Notes: generated from the letters alone by a model not told the origin. DNA of 64,000 bases from Bacteroidota bacterium (GCA_947488545.1 CANKZE010000004.1:1-64000), one strand, 5' to 3'; counted from the stretch's first letter, positions 1 through 11,036 are shown. A program made the numbers and translations.

Positions 1-74
1 TCTGCTTTACCAGTGTTAGTTTTTTCTCCGTGTTTAGCGAAGATCTCTTCTTTAATCTCTTTAGTTAAATACAT
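1..74 (-). CDS. rpsO: 30S ribosomal protein S15, N-terminal part (runs off left edge)
   Basis: Reverse complement from 74 reads MYLTKEIKEEIFAKHGEKTNTGKA, a typical Bacteroidota S15 N-terminus; too short for the ORF track. Confidence 0.88.
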   Translation of the reverse strand, partial: MYLTKEIKEEIFAKHGEKTNTGKA

Positions 75-129
75 TCCAATATTTGTTTAATGATTTTTAT
101 GTATGTCTTACAGCTATTATAAGACCGGG

Positions 130-159
130 CAAAAGTACTACTTATTTTTTAATTACCAA
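130..159 (-). promoter_or_regulatory. Bacteroidota-type promoter for rpsO
   Basis: Minus strand TTG-N19-TACTTTTG, matching TTG-N~19-TAnnTTTG; lies between the RCC1 gene end and the rpsO start. Confidence 0.6.
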
Positions 160-165
160 AACAAA

Positions 166-1797
166 TTATTTTTTGATTATTTTTTTTACTATTTCAGATT
201 GCTCGGAAATAATTTTTAAAAAGTAAGTTCCATTTTGATAATTCGAAATATCAATATTTATTTCTTTTGAATTTGCGATAAACGACTTTAATTCCATTCC
301 CAAAATATTAAAAAGTTTCAACTCTGTAAAATGATTATTTGAATTAGAAATTGTAATAATACCATTTGATGGATTTGGATAGATATTAATTTTATCATTT
401 TCAAAATTATTAATTTCTAAAGTAACATTAACTAAAACAGGAAAGGGAATGCTTCTACAATTATTAATTACTCTAACGGCATAATAAGTTGTATTGTTAA
501 CTAATACTGTTGAAACTGGTAATGGGTTTGACCCGGAAATTGCATTAGCTTGATTTGCGTACCATAATACATTGTTAGGTGAAACTACTAAATTGGCAAT
601 TGTACTTCCTGAAATAAATGTTTGTGTAGCATTTCCAGTTAGTTCAGGTATAGTTGGGAAAGAAATTTGAGTTAAACTAATTTTGTCTGTTGTAGTGCCA
701 TCACCCACCTGACCTACGTTGTTTCTTCCACAAGTCCAAAGTTCACCATTTTGTTTTAATATCATAGTGGTATAACCTGATGTTTGGAAATTAATAATAT
801 TAGTAGAAGGGTAAACTACTAATGGTGTAGTTGATGAAATGGTAGTTCCATTACCAAACTGTCCACTTTCATTACCGCCCATTACATATATTTGTTGATT
901 TGAACCCATTACTAAAGAAAAATTATTACCAGAACTTATACCTAAACAACTAACGCTATTAGCGGCGTTTATAAGAATATGAGTTGGGATACCTTCTCCC
1001 ATAACATTTCCATTACCTAATTGACCAGCTTGATTAGAGCCCCAACCCCATAAAGAACCATCTGTTTTTGTTGCTAAACAATGATAAGTACCGCAGTTAA
1101 TATTTGACCAATTATTTGTTGTATTAGGTATTTGAGTAGGAACAAGTATATCAGTAAAACTGTCATTTCCTAATTGCCGATAGTTATTTCTTCCCCATGA
1201 CCAAATACTTCCATTGTTTTTTATTGCAATTGTAAAATGCCCACCAATACTAATTTTATTCCAATTTGAATCAGTTCCAATTTGTGTTGGCACATTTAAA
1301 GAAAAACCAGTACTTCCATTTCCTAATTGACCATATCCATTATCCCCCCAAGCCCATAATGTGCCATTAGTTTTTATTGCCATTGAAGAATTGGACTTAG
1401 CAAATATTTTAGTCCAATTTGTGTCTGCTCCAATTTGTTGGGGAGAGGTAATTGGGTCGTAACTTCCGAAACCAAGTTGTCCATTCATATTTACACCCCA
1501 AGCCCAAATTGTGCCATTCGTTTTTAAGGCTATTGTATGTTGTTCACCACAACTAACATCACTCCAATTTGTATCAGTCCCAATTTGCACAGGGCTTAAT
1601 TTATTAGTTGTAGTTAGATCTCCAAGTTGTCCAGAGGTATTATAACCCCATGCCCATAAAGTGCCATCGCTTTTTATTCCCATTGAAATAAGGCTTGATT
1701 TTGCAATCTTTATAAAACTTCCACAAGTTTGGGAGTAATTAATTTGATTACTAATTAATAGTAAACAAAATAATATTTTTTTTAATTTTAATTCCAT
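166..1797 (-). CDS. Secreted RCC1-repeat (beta-propeller) protein with Ig-like segment and type A T9SS C-terminal sorting domain
   Basis: Repeated '[34 protein letters not shown]' units; C-terminus [15 protein letters not shown]...GTYFLKI...KKIIKK; signal peptide from [14 protein letters not shown] (track ORF starts 1824). Confidence 0.85.
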   Translation of the reverse strand: MELKLKKILFCLLLISNQINYSQTCGSFIKIAKSSLISMGIKSDGTLWAWGYNTSGQLGDLTTTNKLSPVQIGTDTNWSDVSCGEQHTIALKTNGTIWAWGVNMNGQLGFGSYDPITSPQQIGADTNWTKIFAKSNSSMAIKTNGTLWAWGDNGYGQLGNGSTGFSLNVPTQIGTDSNWNKISIGGHFTIAIKNNGSIWSWGRNNYRQLGNDSFTDILVPTQIPNTTNNWSNINCGTYHCLATKTDGSLWGWGSNQAGQLGNGNVMGEGIPTHILINAANSVSCLGISSGNNFSLVMGSNQQIYVMGGNESGQFGNGTTISSTTPLVVYPSTNIINFQTSGYTTMILKQNGELWTCGRNNVGQVGDGTTTDKISLTQISFPTIPELTGNATQTFISGSTIANLVVSPNNVLWYANQANAISGSNPLPVSTVLVNNTTYYAVRVINNCRSIPFPVLVNVTLEINNFENDKINIYPNPSNGIITISNSNNHFTELKLFNILGMELKSFIANSKEINIDISNYQNGTYFLKIISEQSEIVKKIIKK

Positions 1798-1962
1798 AAG
1801 TTTAGTTTTTAAATTATGGAACAATAATAAAATATTGGAAATAGAGTAACGTCTTAAAAAGCGACTTTTTTTTAATAGTATTTTGTATATTACTGATTTA
1901 CAATAATTTAATTAAATTATTTTACATTTTTTTTTATAATCTGATTGATTTAGATTAAATTT

Positions 1963-3633
1963 CTACCAAAAAATAGTATACAACGCTGCAATTATCGAAA
2001 CCACAATTAAGGAACCAACAATAAAGGAAGGGGACATTTTGAACATTGTTTTATCTACCTCCAATCCATCAGGCTGAATTCCCTTTTTATTTTCATAAAT
2101 ACTTATAATGTACATTCCAATAACACAGAATAAAAATACAAATCCCATGCGGTCTATAAATGGAATTTCGTAGATTCCATCTGAATTTTGAACTGAAAAA
2201 CCAATCGGATTTAAAAAAGATAAATCAACAAATGCAGGCATAAATTTGAAAATAATTGACATCAAAAATCCACCTATTGTAGCAAATAAGGCTGCGTTTG
2301 AAGTCGTTTTTTTCCAAAAGAAACCAAGAATGAACATAGCAAAAACTCCGGGACTAACAAATCCAGTATATTCTTGAATGTATTGGAAACCACCTTTTTT
2401 ATCTATTCCTAATAATGGAGCAACTACAACTGCGATTAACATTGCAATTATGATAGTTTTTTTACCAATATTCACTAATTTGTTTTCATCGGCATCAACA
2501 TTAATTTTGGTTTTATAAATATCCAATGTGAAGATCGTTGCAATACTATTTGCTTTTCCAGCTAATGACGCAACAATTGCCGCAGTCAAGGCTGCAAATG
2601 AAAGTCCTTTTAGGCCAACAGGAAGTAAGTTCAACAAAGTAGGATAGGCGCGATCAGGATTTAGACTTCCGTCTTGTAGCATTTCCGTTTGAAAATGACC
2701 ATTTTGATACAATACAAATGCTGCAATTCCCGGTAATACAACAATAACGGGCATTAATAATTTTAAAAAAGCTGCAAACAATATTCCACTTCTAGCCGTT
2801 TTTAAGTCGGCACCCAAAGCCCTTTGGGTAATATATTGGTTACAACCCCAATAATTTAAATTGATAATTAACATCCCTCCAATTAAAACTGAAAGTCCCG
2901 GAAGATCCATATAGTTTGGATTTGTTTTGTCAAATATCATATGAAAATGATCGTTTGCATGCGTGGTCATTAATTGGAATCCATCAATAGCACCTGATGA
3001 TCCAAACTCTTTTGCCACTAAATCCAATGCCAAATAGGTAGTAACCAATCCACCCAAAATCAAAAAGAAAACTTGAATTACATCGGTATAGCCAATTACT
3101 TTCATTCCGCCAAGTGTAATCATGATGGCAAAAAAAGCTAGAAAAATCATGCAAAAAGTTAAATTCAATCCAGAAATACTACTAATTGCCAAAGCACCTA
3201 AATAGAGAATTGAAGTTAGATTAACCAATACATAAAGTAACAACCAAAACACAGCCATAATCATAGCCACATTACTATTATAGCGTTGATTTAGATATTG
3301 TGGCATCGTAAATATCTTGTTTTTTAGGTAAACAGGAATAAAAAATACGGCAACAATGATTAAGGTTGCTGCGGACATCCACTCGTAAGTTGCAATTGCT
3401 AATCCCATTTTGAAACCGCTACCGCTCATTCCAATAAATTGTTCGGCACTGATATTACTTGCAATTAATGAAGCACCAATTGCCCACCATGTCAATGATC
3501 CTTCAGCAAGAAAATAGTCTTTACTGCTTGTTTGTTCTTTCTTTTTTCGATTGTAAATCCAATATCCGTAACCTACAATTAGAACGAAGTAGAGTAAAAA
3601 AACTAAATAATCTTTTGAGGATAACGTCTGCAT
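1963..3633 (-). CDS. Sodium:solute symporter (SSS family, sodium/sugar cotransporter-like)
   Basis: Multi-TM protein with 'DYFLAEGSLTWWAIGASLIASNISAEQFIGMSGSGF'; downstream of galactose genes. Confidence 0.88.
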   Translation of the reverse strand: MQTLSSKDYLVFLLYFVLIVGYGYWIYNRKKKEQTSSKDYFLAEGSLTWWAIGASLIASNISAEQFIGMSGSGFKMGLAIATYEWMSAATLIIVAVFFIPVYLKNKIFTMPQYLNQRYNSNVAMIMAVFWLLLYVLVNLTSILYLGALAISSISGLNLTFCMIFLAFFAIMITLGGMKVIGYTDVIQVFFLILGGLVTTYLALDLVAKEFGSSGAIDGFQLMTTHANDHFHMIFDKTNPNYMDLPGLSVLIGGMLIINLNYWGCNQYITQRALGADLKTARSGILFAAFLKLLMPVIVVLPGIAAFVLYQNGHFQTEMLQDGSLNPDRAYPTLLNLLPVGLKGLSFAALTAAIVASLAGKANSIATIFTLDIYKTKINVDADENKLVNIGKKTIIIAMLIAVVVAPLLGIDKKGGFQYIQEYTGFVSPGVFAMFILGFFWKKTTSNAALFATIGGFLMSIIFKFMPAFVDLSFLNPIGFSVQNSDGIYEIPFIDRMGFVFLFCVIGMYIISIYENKKGIQPDGLEVDKTMFKMSPSFIVGSLIVVSIIAALYTIFW

Positions 3634-3652
3634 AATTTATTGGTTTTGGTGG

Positions 3653-4702
3653 TTATTTTAATTTATAATGTACGTTGGCCGAATTTCTGATGATTTCAGC
3701 ACTTTTTTCTGGAGTAATATCGCGTTGTGCTTCGCCGAGCATTTCATAGCCAACCATGAATTTTTTTACGCTGGCACTTCGCAACAATGGCGGATAAAAA
3801 TGCATATGAAAATGCCATTCGGAATGCAATTTTCCATCCGTGGGCGCTTGATGAATCCCTGATGAGTAAGGGAATGAGGTTTCAAATAAGTTGTCGTATT
3901 TGACCGTTAATTCTTTTATTATTTTAGTAAATGAAACTGTTTCTGATTGCGAGAAATCGGTTATTTTTCCAAAAACTCGTTTGCTAATAATCATGGTTTC
4001 AAATGGCCAAATTGCCCAAAACGGAACTAATGCAACAAAATGTTCATTTTCAATAACAATTCGTTCTTTCGATTTTAATTCTTCGTTCAAGTAATCATGT
4101 AAAAGGGTACGCCCATTTTTTTCGTAATAGGCTTTTAAATTTTCTTGCGTTTTTTCAACTTCCGTAGGTAAGGATTCTTGAGCCCATATTTGCCCATGCG
4201 GATGTGGATTACTACATCCCATAATACTTCCCTTGTTCTCAAAAATTTGCACATAATTTACAAATTCTTTTTTCCCAAGATCTGAATATTCTTGTTGCCA
4301 AGTTTTAATAATTTTTTCTATGGCTTCAATTTCCATTTCTGGAATGGTAAGATTATGTTTTGGTGAAAAACAAACTACTTTTGCAAGGCCCCTTTCTGGA
4401 ATAGCTTTTAAAAAACTACTTTTTTCTTGGTGTTCAAAACTAACTTCATCTGGAATTATCGCAGCAAAATCATTGTCAAAAACAAAACAATCATCATACT
4501 TAGGATTTTTTATTCCGTTGGCACGAATATTCTCTGGACACAAATAACAACTAGGATCGAATTCAGGTAATTCATCCAAAAACACATTTTCATTTTGTCC
4601 TTGCCACGGTCTTTTTGCTCGGTGTGGAGAAACTAAAACCCATTCATTCAATAATGGATTGAATCGGCGATGTGGATGTTCATTGGAATTAAATTCTTGC
4701 AT
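3653..4702 (-). CDS. galT: UDP-glucose--hexose-1-phosphate uridylyltransferase
   Basis: HPHRRFNPL..WVLVSPHRAKRPWQGQ, CSNPHPHGQIWA motif. Confidence 0.95.
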   Translation of the reverse strand: MQEFNSNEHPHRRFNPLLNEWVLVSPHRAKRPWQGQNENVFLDELPEFDPSCYLCPENIRANGIKNPKYDDCFVFDNDFAAIIPDEVSFEHQEKSSFLKAIPERGLAKVVCFSPKHNLTIPEMEIEAIEKIIKTWQQEYSDLGKKEFVNYVQIFENKGSIMGCSNPHPHGQIWAQESLPTEVEKTQENLKAYYEKNGRTLLHDYLNEELKSKERIVIENEHFVALVPFWAIWPFETMIISKRVFGKITDFSQSETVSFTKIIKELTVKYDNLFETSFPYSSGIHQAPTDGKLHSEWHFHMHFYPPLLRSASVKKFMVGYEMLGEAQRDITPEKSAEIIRNSANVHYKLK

Positions 4703-4704
4703 AA

Positions 4705-5874
4705 TTAGTTTTTTACAAATGATGTTCCTTTTGAAATTTTTACTTTGTACGATTTTAAATCGATACCAAAAGCAGCTTTATATTGAGTTGAAATTTTTTC
4801 TATAATTTTGTTTTCCGAACCCTTTTCCACCAAATTTATGGAGCAACCTCCAAATCCTCCACCCATCATTCTAGTTCCTAAAACGGACTTTTCATTTTGA
4901 ACAGAATCTACCAAAAAATCAATTTCATCACAACTTACTTCATATTCTTTGGATAATCCAATATGAGTTTGCGACATTAATTCTCCTAATTTTATAAAAT
5001 CAGAATTTTCAATGGCGATTACAGCATCTTGAACACGTTGAATTTCTTTAACTACAAAATGACACCTTTTGAATAAGGTTTCTCCTAATTTTTCTCGAAG
5101 TTCTAAAACCATTTTTTCATTACAATTTCTAAAAGTTTTTACTTCAGGAAAATAGTGTTTTATAATTGATAATCCTTGTTCTACTTCTTGTCTTCTAACA
5201 TTATAACCCGAAGTTAAATGGGTATGTTTTACATTACTATCCAATAAAAGTAAGGAGTAATTTTTAAAATCGACTTTATGGTATTCGTATTCTAAAGTGT
5301 TGCAATCCAATTTCATTACGTTGTTTTTCTTGCCAAAAACAGATGCAAATTGGTCCATAATTCCACAATTTACACCTACAAAAGTATGCTCCGATTTTTG
5401 ACCAATTAGAGCAAGTTCCTTTTTTGATAATCCAAGACTAAACATTGAATTCATTGCAAATCCAACGCCACATTCTAAAGCTGCCGATGATGACAGCCCA
5501 GCACCCATAGGGATTGTACTGCTAAATACCATATTGAAGCCTTGCATTACAAATTCTTTTTCTTTCAATTGATGCAATACACCTAAAATGTAATTGACCC
5601 ACATTTTGTCAATTTGTTTCAGCTCCTCATTCCAATTAAAATGGTACGTTTCATTTAAATCTATCGCAGTAATTTTACATTCTGAATTGTCATTTTTTGA
5701 AATTGCAAAACAGATGTATTTGTTAATAGCTGCTGGCAATACGAAACCATCATTATAGTCAATATGTTCGCCAATTATATTAATTCTACCTGGAGAAAGG
5801 AAAATATAATCAGGAGTTTTTTGAAAAATATTTTCAAAATGAATAGTAGTATTTCGGATTAATTTTTTTTTCAT
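4705..5874 (-). CDS. galK: Galactokinase
   Basis: PGRINIIGEHIDYNDGFVLPAAI, GAGLSSSAALE, GTRMMGGGFGGC GHMP-kinase motifs. Confidence 0.95.
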   Translation of the reverse strand: MKKKLIRNTTIHFENIFQKTPDYIFLSPGRINIIGEHIDYNDGFVLPAAINKYICFAISKNDNSECKITAIDLNETYHFNWNEELKQIDKMWVNYILGVLHQLKEKEFVMQGFNMVFSSTIPMGAGLSSSAALECGVGFAMNSMFSLGLSKKELALIGQKSEHTFVGVNCGIMDQFASVFGKKNNVMKLDCNTLEYEYHKVDFKNYSLLLLDSNVKHTHLTSGYNVRRQEVEQGLSIIKHYFPEVKTFRNCNEKMVLELREKLGETLFKRCHFVVKEIQRVQDAVIAIENSDFIKLGELMSQTHIGLSKEYEVSCDEIDFLVDSVQNEKSVLGTRMMGGGFGGCSINLVEKGSENKIIEKISTQYKAAFGIDLKSYKVKISKGTSFVKN

Positions 5875-5886
5875 TTTAAATTCGAA

Positions 5887-8313
5887 TTATTGGAGTTTAA
5901 AAGTTGTTGTCGCCGATTGCAATCCCGTCGATTTTGCCTCCAATATTACTGTCCCTGTTTTTCTCTCAGATTGAATAATAACTTGGCATTTTCCATTGAA
6001 AGTACTTCTTTGCCATGCTCCGTCTTTACATTTGTCAGGCTCGTGAGAACTAGGATCTCCATTACCAACTCCAATTATTTTTGCATTTCCACTTAGGGTA
6101 AAAACAATCCTATTGTTTGCATCTGGAACTACTCTTCCTAGCTCATCTTCCATAGAAATATTTACAACAGTGGCGTCTTTTCCATCAGCCAATAAAATGG
6201 TTTTGTCTGGAGATAGAATCACTTTTGCGGCTTGGCCAGTGGTTTCAATTTTTGTGGTTAATTTCCCCCCTTTTTTATATGCAACAGCTTCTAAAATCCC
6301 TGGCTCATAATTTACCTCCCATTGCAAATGACTATTTCTAGGCATTACTTTTTTTCCTAAACTTCTGCCGTTTAAAAATAATTCTACATCATCTGCATTG
6401 GTATTTACCCAAACATCAATTGGTTTGCCAATTTTATCGAACCAATTCCAATGTGGCGAAAGATGCAAAACGTCTTTATCTGTCCACCAACTTTGATAAT
6501 AATAATAGATGTTTTTTGGGAAACCACATATATCCATTATTCCAAAATGAGAATTAATATTTGGCCATTTAAAAGGTGTTGGCTCTCCGCGATAATCAAA
6601 TCCAGTCCATACAAAACCACCCAACCAATACTTATTTTCAGCAGCCAACTTCCACCAAGTCTCCGCTTTACTCGCCCACCAAGGAGCAGTAATATCTTGG
6701 TCAGGAACGTAAGCTCTTATTGAATCGGTTACATAAATTCCTCTTGTGGTTACTGTGCTTCCCATTTCTGTTCCTAAAATCGGTTGATTTGGATGATCCC
6801 GATGGTAATCTGAAACTGCATATTCACGATAATTGAAACCACGAATTGGAATTATTTCATTTACACCCTTGAAATCATTGCCCATGTCGGCAGCATAGGT
6901 ACTTGTTCGAGAAGGGTCAATTTCTTTTTGGATTGCCAATAGCGATTGTGCTATTTTTTTACCATATTCATTTCCTTGGATGTTTTGTTCTTCATTACCA
7001 ATTGACCATAAAAATACGGAGGCATGGTTTCGATCACGAATAAGTAACCGTTTAAATTGTTCTTTGTATTCGGAACTGCTGTTGAGTAATCTTTGCTCAT
7101 CTAAAACGAGCATTCCCAAACTGTCACAAGCTTCTAAAAGTTCTGGAGTAGGAGCGTTGTGACTGGCTCTGTAGGCATTCGAACCCATTTCTTTCAATAA
7201 TTTAATTCTATAATATTGAAGGTAATCGGGAAGTGCACTTCCAATTCCAGCGTGATCTTGGTGATTATTAGTGCCCTTAATTTTTACCTGTTTTCCATTT
7301 AGAAAAAATCCTTCGGTAGCATCAAATTTAAATGTTCGAATTCCAAATCTTGTTTTTGATTGTTGGAGAATTTTGTTTCCCTCTTTAATTACAGAAATGG
7401 CTTTGTACAAATAGGGATCTTCAATCGACCAAAGTCGAGAATTTAGAACCGTTAATTTTTGTTTGACAACGGTATTTTTATTTGCTTCCAAGCGAACATT
7501 TGTTTCATTCGTTTTTGCTATAATTTTACCATTTCTATCAGTTATGTAGGAATAAGTAGTACAATTCGATGGAAATAAATTACTGTTTTCAATTGTGGTT
7601 TCAATATTTATTGTCGCACTTTTATCCTTTAGATTTGTTTTAATGTATACGCCATTTTCAGGGATAAAAACTTTTTCAGTCATATTTAACCAAACATGTC
7701 TATAAATTCCCGCACCTTCGTAAAACCATCCTTCATTTTGAGTGGCATCAACTCGAATGACAATTACATTTTCCGTTTCAAAACTCATATAATCAGTGAC
7801 ATCGTAGGAATTTCCTAGATAGCCACTAAAATTAGTTCCAACATAAAAACCATTAATCCAAATGGTAGCATTTCTATAAATTCCATCAAATTGTAACTCG
7901 AAGCGTTTATTGATTTTTGATTTATCAATCGTAAAATGGTTTCGATACCAACCAATACTAGTTTCAGGATAAACAGCTCCAACAGGCTTGTAACCGTGGC
8001 TATCCATACTATGAGTATCTGATTTTTCAAATGGCAAGGACACCACCCAGTCGTGAGGAACATTAATTTTACTCCAACTAGAATCAATAAATTTTGGATT
8101 TACAATTGTAGTATCATAAACATTCGATTTATGAAATAGTAGCACATTTCCATAATTGAAATCTTTATTTGGATCTGCAGAATTTCCAAAATGAAACCTC
8201 CAATCTTCATCTAGACTAATTTTATTTTGAGCAAAGGAATTAAAACAACTTATATATAAAATCGAAATAAAAAGTCCTATTTTAATAATGGATTGGAATA
8301 TATTTTTCATCAT
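5887..8313 (-). CDS. Glycoside hydrolase family 2 (beta-galactosidase-like), secreted
   Basis: N-terminal signal peptide; GH2 sugar-binding region, WSIGNEEQ acid/base and GTEMGST nucleophile regions. Confidence 0.88.
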   Translation of the reverse strand: MMKNIFQSIIKIGLFISILYISCFNSFAQNKISLDEDWRFHFGNSADPNKDFNYGNVLLFHKSNVYDTTIVNPKFIDSSWSKINVPHDWVVSLPFEKSDTHSMDSHGYKPVGAVYPETSIGWYRNHFTIDKSKINKRFELQFDGIYRNATIWINGFYVGTNFSGYLGNSYDVTDYMSFETENVIVIRVDATQNEGWFYEGAGIYRHVWLNMTEKVFIPENGVYIKTNLKDKSATINIETTIENSNLFPSNCTTYSYITDRNGKIIAKTNETNVRLEANKNTVVKQKLTVLNSRLWSIEDPYLYKAISVIKEGNKILQQSKTRFGIRTFKFDATEGFFLNGKQVKIKGTNNHQDHAGIGSALPDYLQYYRIKLLKEMGSNAYRASHNAPTPELLEACDSLGMLVLDEQRLLNSSSEYKEQFKRLLIRDRNHASVFLWSIGNEEQNIQGNEYGKKIAQSLLAIQKEIDPSRTSTYAADMGNDFKGVNEIIPIRGFNYREYAVSDYHRDHPNQPILGTEMGSTVTTRGIYVTDSIRAYVPDQDITAPWWASKAETWWKLAAENKYWLGGFVWTGFDYRGEPTPFKWPNINSHFGIMDICGFPKNIYYYYQSWWTDKDVLHLSPHWNWFDKIGKPIDVWVNTNADDVELFLNGRSLGKKVMPRNSHLQWEVNYEPGILEAVAYKKGGKLTTKIETTGQAAKVILSPDKTILLADGKDATVVNISMEDELGRVVPDANNRIVFTLSGNAKIIGVGNGDPSSHEPDKCKDGAWQRSTFNGKCQVIIQSERKTGTVILEAKSTGLQSATTTFKLQ

Positions 8314-8322
8314 TTATTGATA

Positions 8323-9381
8323 TTAATTTCTAAAAGCATCTAATGCTAATGATGGCTTTCCGTTTGATTGCCAGCAGTTTAATTGATAGCCACTCCAAGT
8401 TTTTTCACCCTGAGGTTCCCAGTAAATAACTCCAAGACCTTTTTGGTTTGGCACATTTCTAACCGCATTAATTGTTGCCGTAAGCATGTCTTTTGTATTT
8501 TGAACTAAGGTAAAATCTCCACCAACTTCTACCACCATAACTTCTTTATTATACCGAGTTACCATGTCATTCAAATTATTTTGTAGGTCACCAATGGTCA
8601 TTGTATAATTGCTGTTTAACCAATACGGATAATAAGAAAGTCCAATCACATCATATTTTACATTGTTAGTTCTAGCATTGTCAAAGAACCATCTAAACCT
8701 TGAATTATTATTACCTTGATCAATATGAACTACCACTTTTATTTTTGGATCAATTGCTTTTGTGGCATCATAACCTTTATTTAAAAGTTGCGCTAGTTGT
8801 CCAAAATTGGTTGAATTTCCTTCCGGCCAAAGCATTCCGCCTGGAATTTCATTACCTACTTGAACCCATTCAGGTGTTACTCCTGCAGTTTTTAATGCGG
8901 TTAATACCTCAAAAGTATGATTGTAAACGTCGGTTAATAAAGTGGTAAACGAATGCGAAGCCCATGCTGCAGGCTTATTTTGTTGCCCAGGATCCGCCCA
9001 AGAATCACTATAATGGAAATTAATCATAACCCGCATACCCAAATTTTTAGCTCTTACAGCCATAGCAACCGTTTCGTCTTTGCTACAGTGTCCATTAATT
9101 CGATCGTTTGAAGGGTTAACAAAAACCCGTAATCGAATGGTATTCATTCCTCGATCTTTTAATAATTGCAAACAGTTTTTTTCAGTACCATCAGCATCGT
9201 AAAATCGATATCCTGTGGCTTCCATTTGTGACAACCAACCCACATCTGCACCTTTGGCAAAACTATAAGTTGGTGTTGGATTTGGAGTTGGATCAGGAGT
9301 TTGAGAATTACTACAATAACATAATAATAGCGAGGACGTTATAACAAATAGTAATAAGATTTTGGATTTTGAATTATTCAT
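8323..9381 (-). CDS. GH53 endo-beta-1,4-galactanase lipoprotein
   Basis: Lipobox-like LLLCYCSNS; FAKGADVGWLSQMEATGYRFYDADG..NTIRLRVFVNP, VQVGNEI, VVEVGG. Confidence 0.88.
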   Translation of the reverse strand: MNNSKSKILLLFVITSSLLLCYCSNSQTPDPTPNPTPTYSFAKGADVGWLSQMEATGYRFYDADGTEKNCLQLLKDRGMNTIRLRVFVNPSNDRINGHCSKDETVAMAVRAKNLGMRVMINFHYSDSWADPGQQNKPAAWASHSFTTLLTDVYNHTFEVLTALKTAGVTPEWVQVGNEIPGGMLWPEGNSTNFGQLAQLLNKGYDATKAIDPKIKVVVHIDQGNNNSRFRWFFDNARTNNVKYDVIGLSYYPYWLNSNYTMTIGDLQNNLNDMVTRYNKEVMVVEVGGDFTLVQNTKDMLTATINAVRNVPNQKGLGVIYWEPQGEKTWSGYQLNCWQSNGKPSLALDAFRN

Positions 9382-9383
9382 AA

Positions 9384-10421
9384 TTATAAAATTTCAAATT
9401 TATAAACTGTTTTTTGCAAATAGGTTTCATCTTTTTTCAATACAGAATTTGGAAAATGATTATGATTTGGAGCATCGGGGAAATTTTGAGTCTCAAAACA
9501 AATACCACTATTTGATTGGTATTTTATATTTTCTTTACCAGTTAACGAATCATCATTTTTACCACCTACATAAATATGAATCGAAGGTTGATCGGTGAAA
9601 ACTATCATTTTCAAATTATTTATTTCGCTGTAAAGTGAAGCTGCAACTTTATTTTCTTTGTTTAAAACAAATGAGGTGTCTATTTTTTCTGGACATTTTT
9701 TTGCATTTGAAAAATCATATGAAGTAGAATCTACTTTTAAAAGCAAGCCCGTTGGAACATTCTCATTATCCGTTTCTAAAACTGTACTGGAGTTAATGTA
9801 TAAATCTTGATTTGCGACCGTTTCAGTAGGTCCTTCAAGATTAAAATAACTGTGATTGGTTAAATTAATAATCGTATCCTCTGAAGTTGTGGCGATGTAA
9901 TCAATACTTAATTCGTTATTTTCAGATAAAGTATAAGTGAGTTCTACATTTAAGTCGCCTGGAAAACCTCCTTCATTATTTGGACTGAAATAGGTCAATG
10001 TGATAGATGGATTTATGCCGTCAGTAAATTTTTTAACCTCCCAAATTCTTTGGCTGAAGCCAATTTTTCCGCCGTGGAGTGAATGATTATTTAGGTTTTT
10101 GTCAAGTTGGTAAACCTTATTATTTAAACTAAATAAACCTTGGTTAATTCTGCCTGAATATCTTCCTACAGTTGAACCATAATAGGGAGAACCACCGATT
10201 TCATATGATTTTATGTAATCTTCTAATGTGTCTAATCCTAAAACTACATCTATAATTTTCCCCGTTTTTAAAGGTATTTTTAAGGAAGTAATGGTAGCGC
10301 CGTAATTGATTATTTTAACTTCAATGCCATTGTTATTTTTCAATTCATAGCTATAAACAGCTTCACCATTTGGCATTATTCCAAATAATTTACTTTTCGA
10401 ATTGATGGTAACTTCAGACAT
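9384..10421 (-). CDS. galM: Aldose 1-epimerase
   Basis: NNNGIEVKIINYGATITSLKIP..., NLTNHSYFNLEG, GICFETQNFPDAPNHNHFP. Confidence 0.92.
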   Translation of the reverse strand: MSEVTINSKSKLFGIMPNGEAVYSYELKNNNGIEVKIINYGATITSLKIPLKTGKIIDVVLGLDTLEDYIKSYEIGGSPYYGSTVGRYSGRINQGLFSLNNKVYQLDKNLNNHSLHGGKIGFSQRIWEVKKFTDGINPSITLTYFSPNNEGGFPGDLNVELTYTLSENNELSIDYIATTSEDTIINLTNHSYFNLEGPTETVANQDLYINSSTVLETDNENVPTGLLLKVDSTSYDFSNAKKCPEKIDTSFVLNKENKVAASLYSEINNLKMIVFTDQPSIHIYVGGKNDDSLTGKENIKYQSNSGICFETQNFPDAPNHNHFPNSVLKKDETYLQKTVYKFEIL

Positions 10422-10445
10422 TAAGACTTGTTATTTAACTTTTCC

Positions 10446-10478
10446 CAAATATATTATCTTTATCTGAAAATAAGTCAA
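10446..10478 (-). promoter_or_regulatory. Candidate promoter of the galM-GH53-GH2-galK-galT-SSS operon
   Basis: Minus strand TTG-N22-TATATTTG upstream of galM; no other promoter-sized gap before 1963. Confidence 0.45.
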
Positions 10479-10510
10479 AATCTAAGTGATTTTTATTTTT
10501 ACATTTTATC

Positions 10511-10966
10511 TTAAAATAAAATTGCAATTTGCTCATTTACAAACTCCAAAAACCGTTCATCTTCTGTTGTAAAAGGATCTAAAGTGTTTGAATCGATATC
10601 TATTTGACCAATATTCACCCCATTTACAAATAGTGGAACTACGATTTCCGATTTTACAGTAAAACTGCAAGCGATATAATTGTCTTGAGCAGCAACATCG
10701 GGAACAACAAAATTATTATTTGAAACCGCCACTTGACCGCAAATTCCTTTTCCAAATGGGATAACAGTATGGTCAGTTGGTGCGCCAACATAAGGGCCTA
10801 AATGTAAAGTTTGAGTTTCATGATTTGCAAAGTAAAACCCAACCCAGTTGTAATGCGCAACATTTGATTCTAAAAGCGCACAAATTTGTAATAACTTCTC
10901 CTCACGAGATCCGTTTTCTGAGTTTACAATTTCAATAACTAGAGGTTTTAATTCGGTAAATGTCAT
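10511..10966 (-). CDS. GAF-domain free-methionine-(R)-sulfoxide reductase-like protein
   Basis: GAF protein with HYNWVGFYF, GKGICGQV, IACSFTVKSEIVVPLF; start chosen at MTFTELKPL. Confidence 0.8.
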   Translation of the reverse strand: MTFTELKPLVIEIVNSENGSREEKLLQICALLESNVAHYNWVGFYFANHETQTLHLGPYVGAPTDHTVIPFGKGICGQVAVSNNNFVVPDVAAQDNYIACSFTVKSEIVVPLFVNGVNIGQIDIDSNTLDPFTTEDERFLEFVNEQIAILF

Positions 10967-11014
10967 AATTTTAATTTTTACAAAAGTATTTAATTGCACT
11001 CGTCTTTTTTTATA

Positions 11015-11022
11015 TAAATTTG
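11015..11022 (+). promoter_or_regulatory. -7 element TAAATTTG upstream of xrtF (with TTG at 10994-10996)
   Basis: TTG-N18-TAAATTTG. Confidence 0.45.
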
Positions 11023-11036
11023 TTAAAAATTACAAT

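Noticed and set aside
3668-4547. Plus-strand ORFs opposite galT
   Set aside because: Antisense to a well-supported conserved gene, no domain, no promoter.
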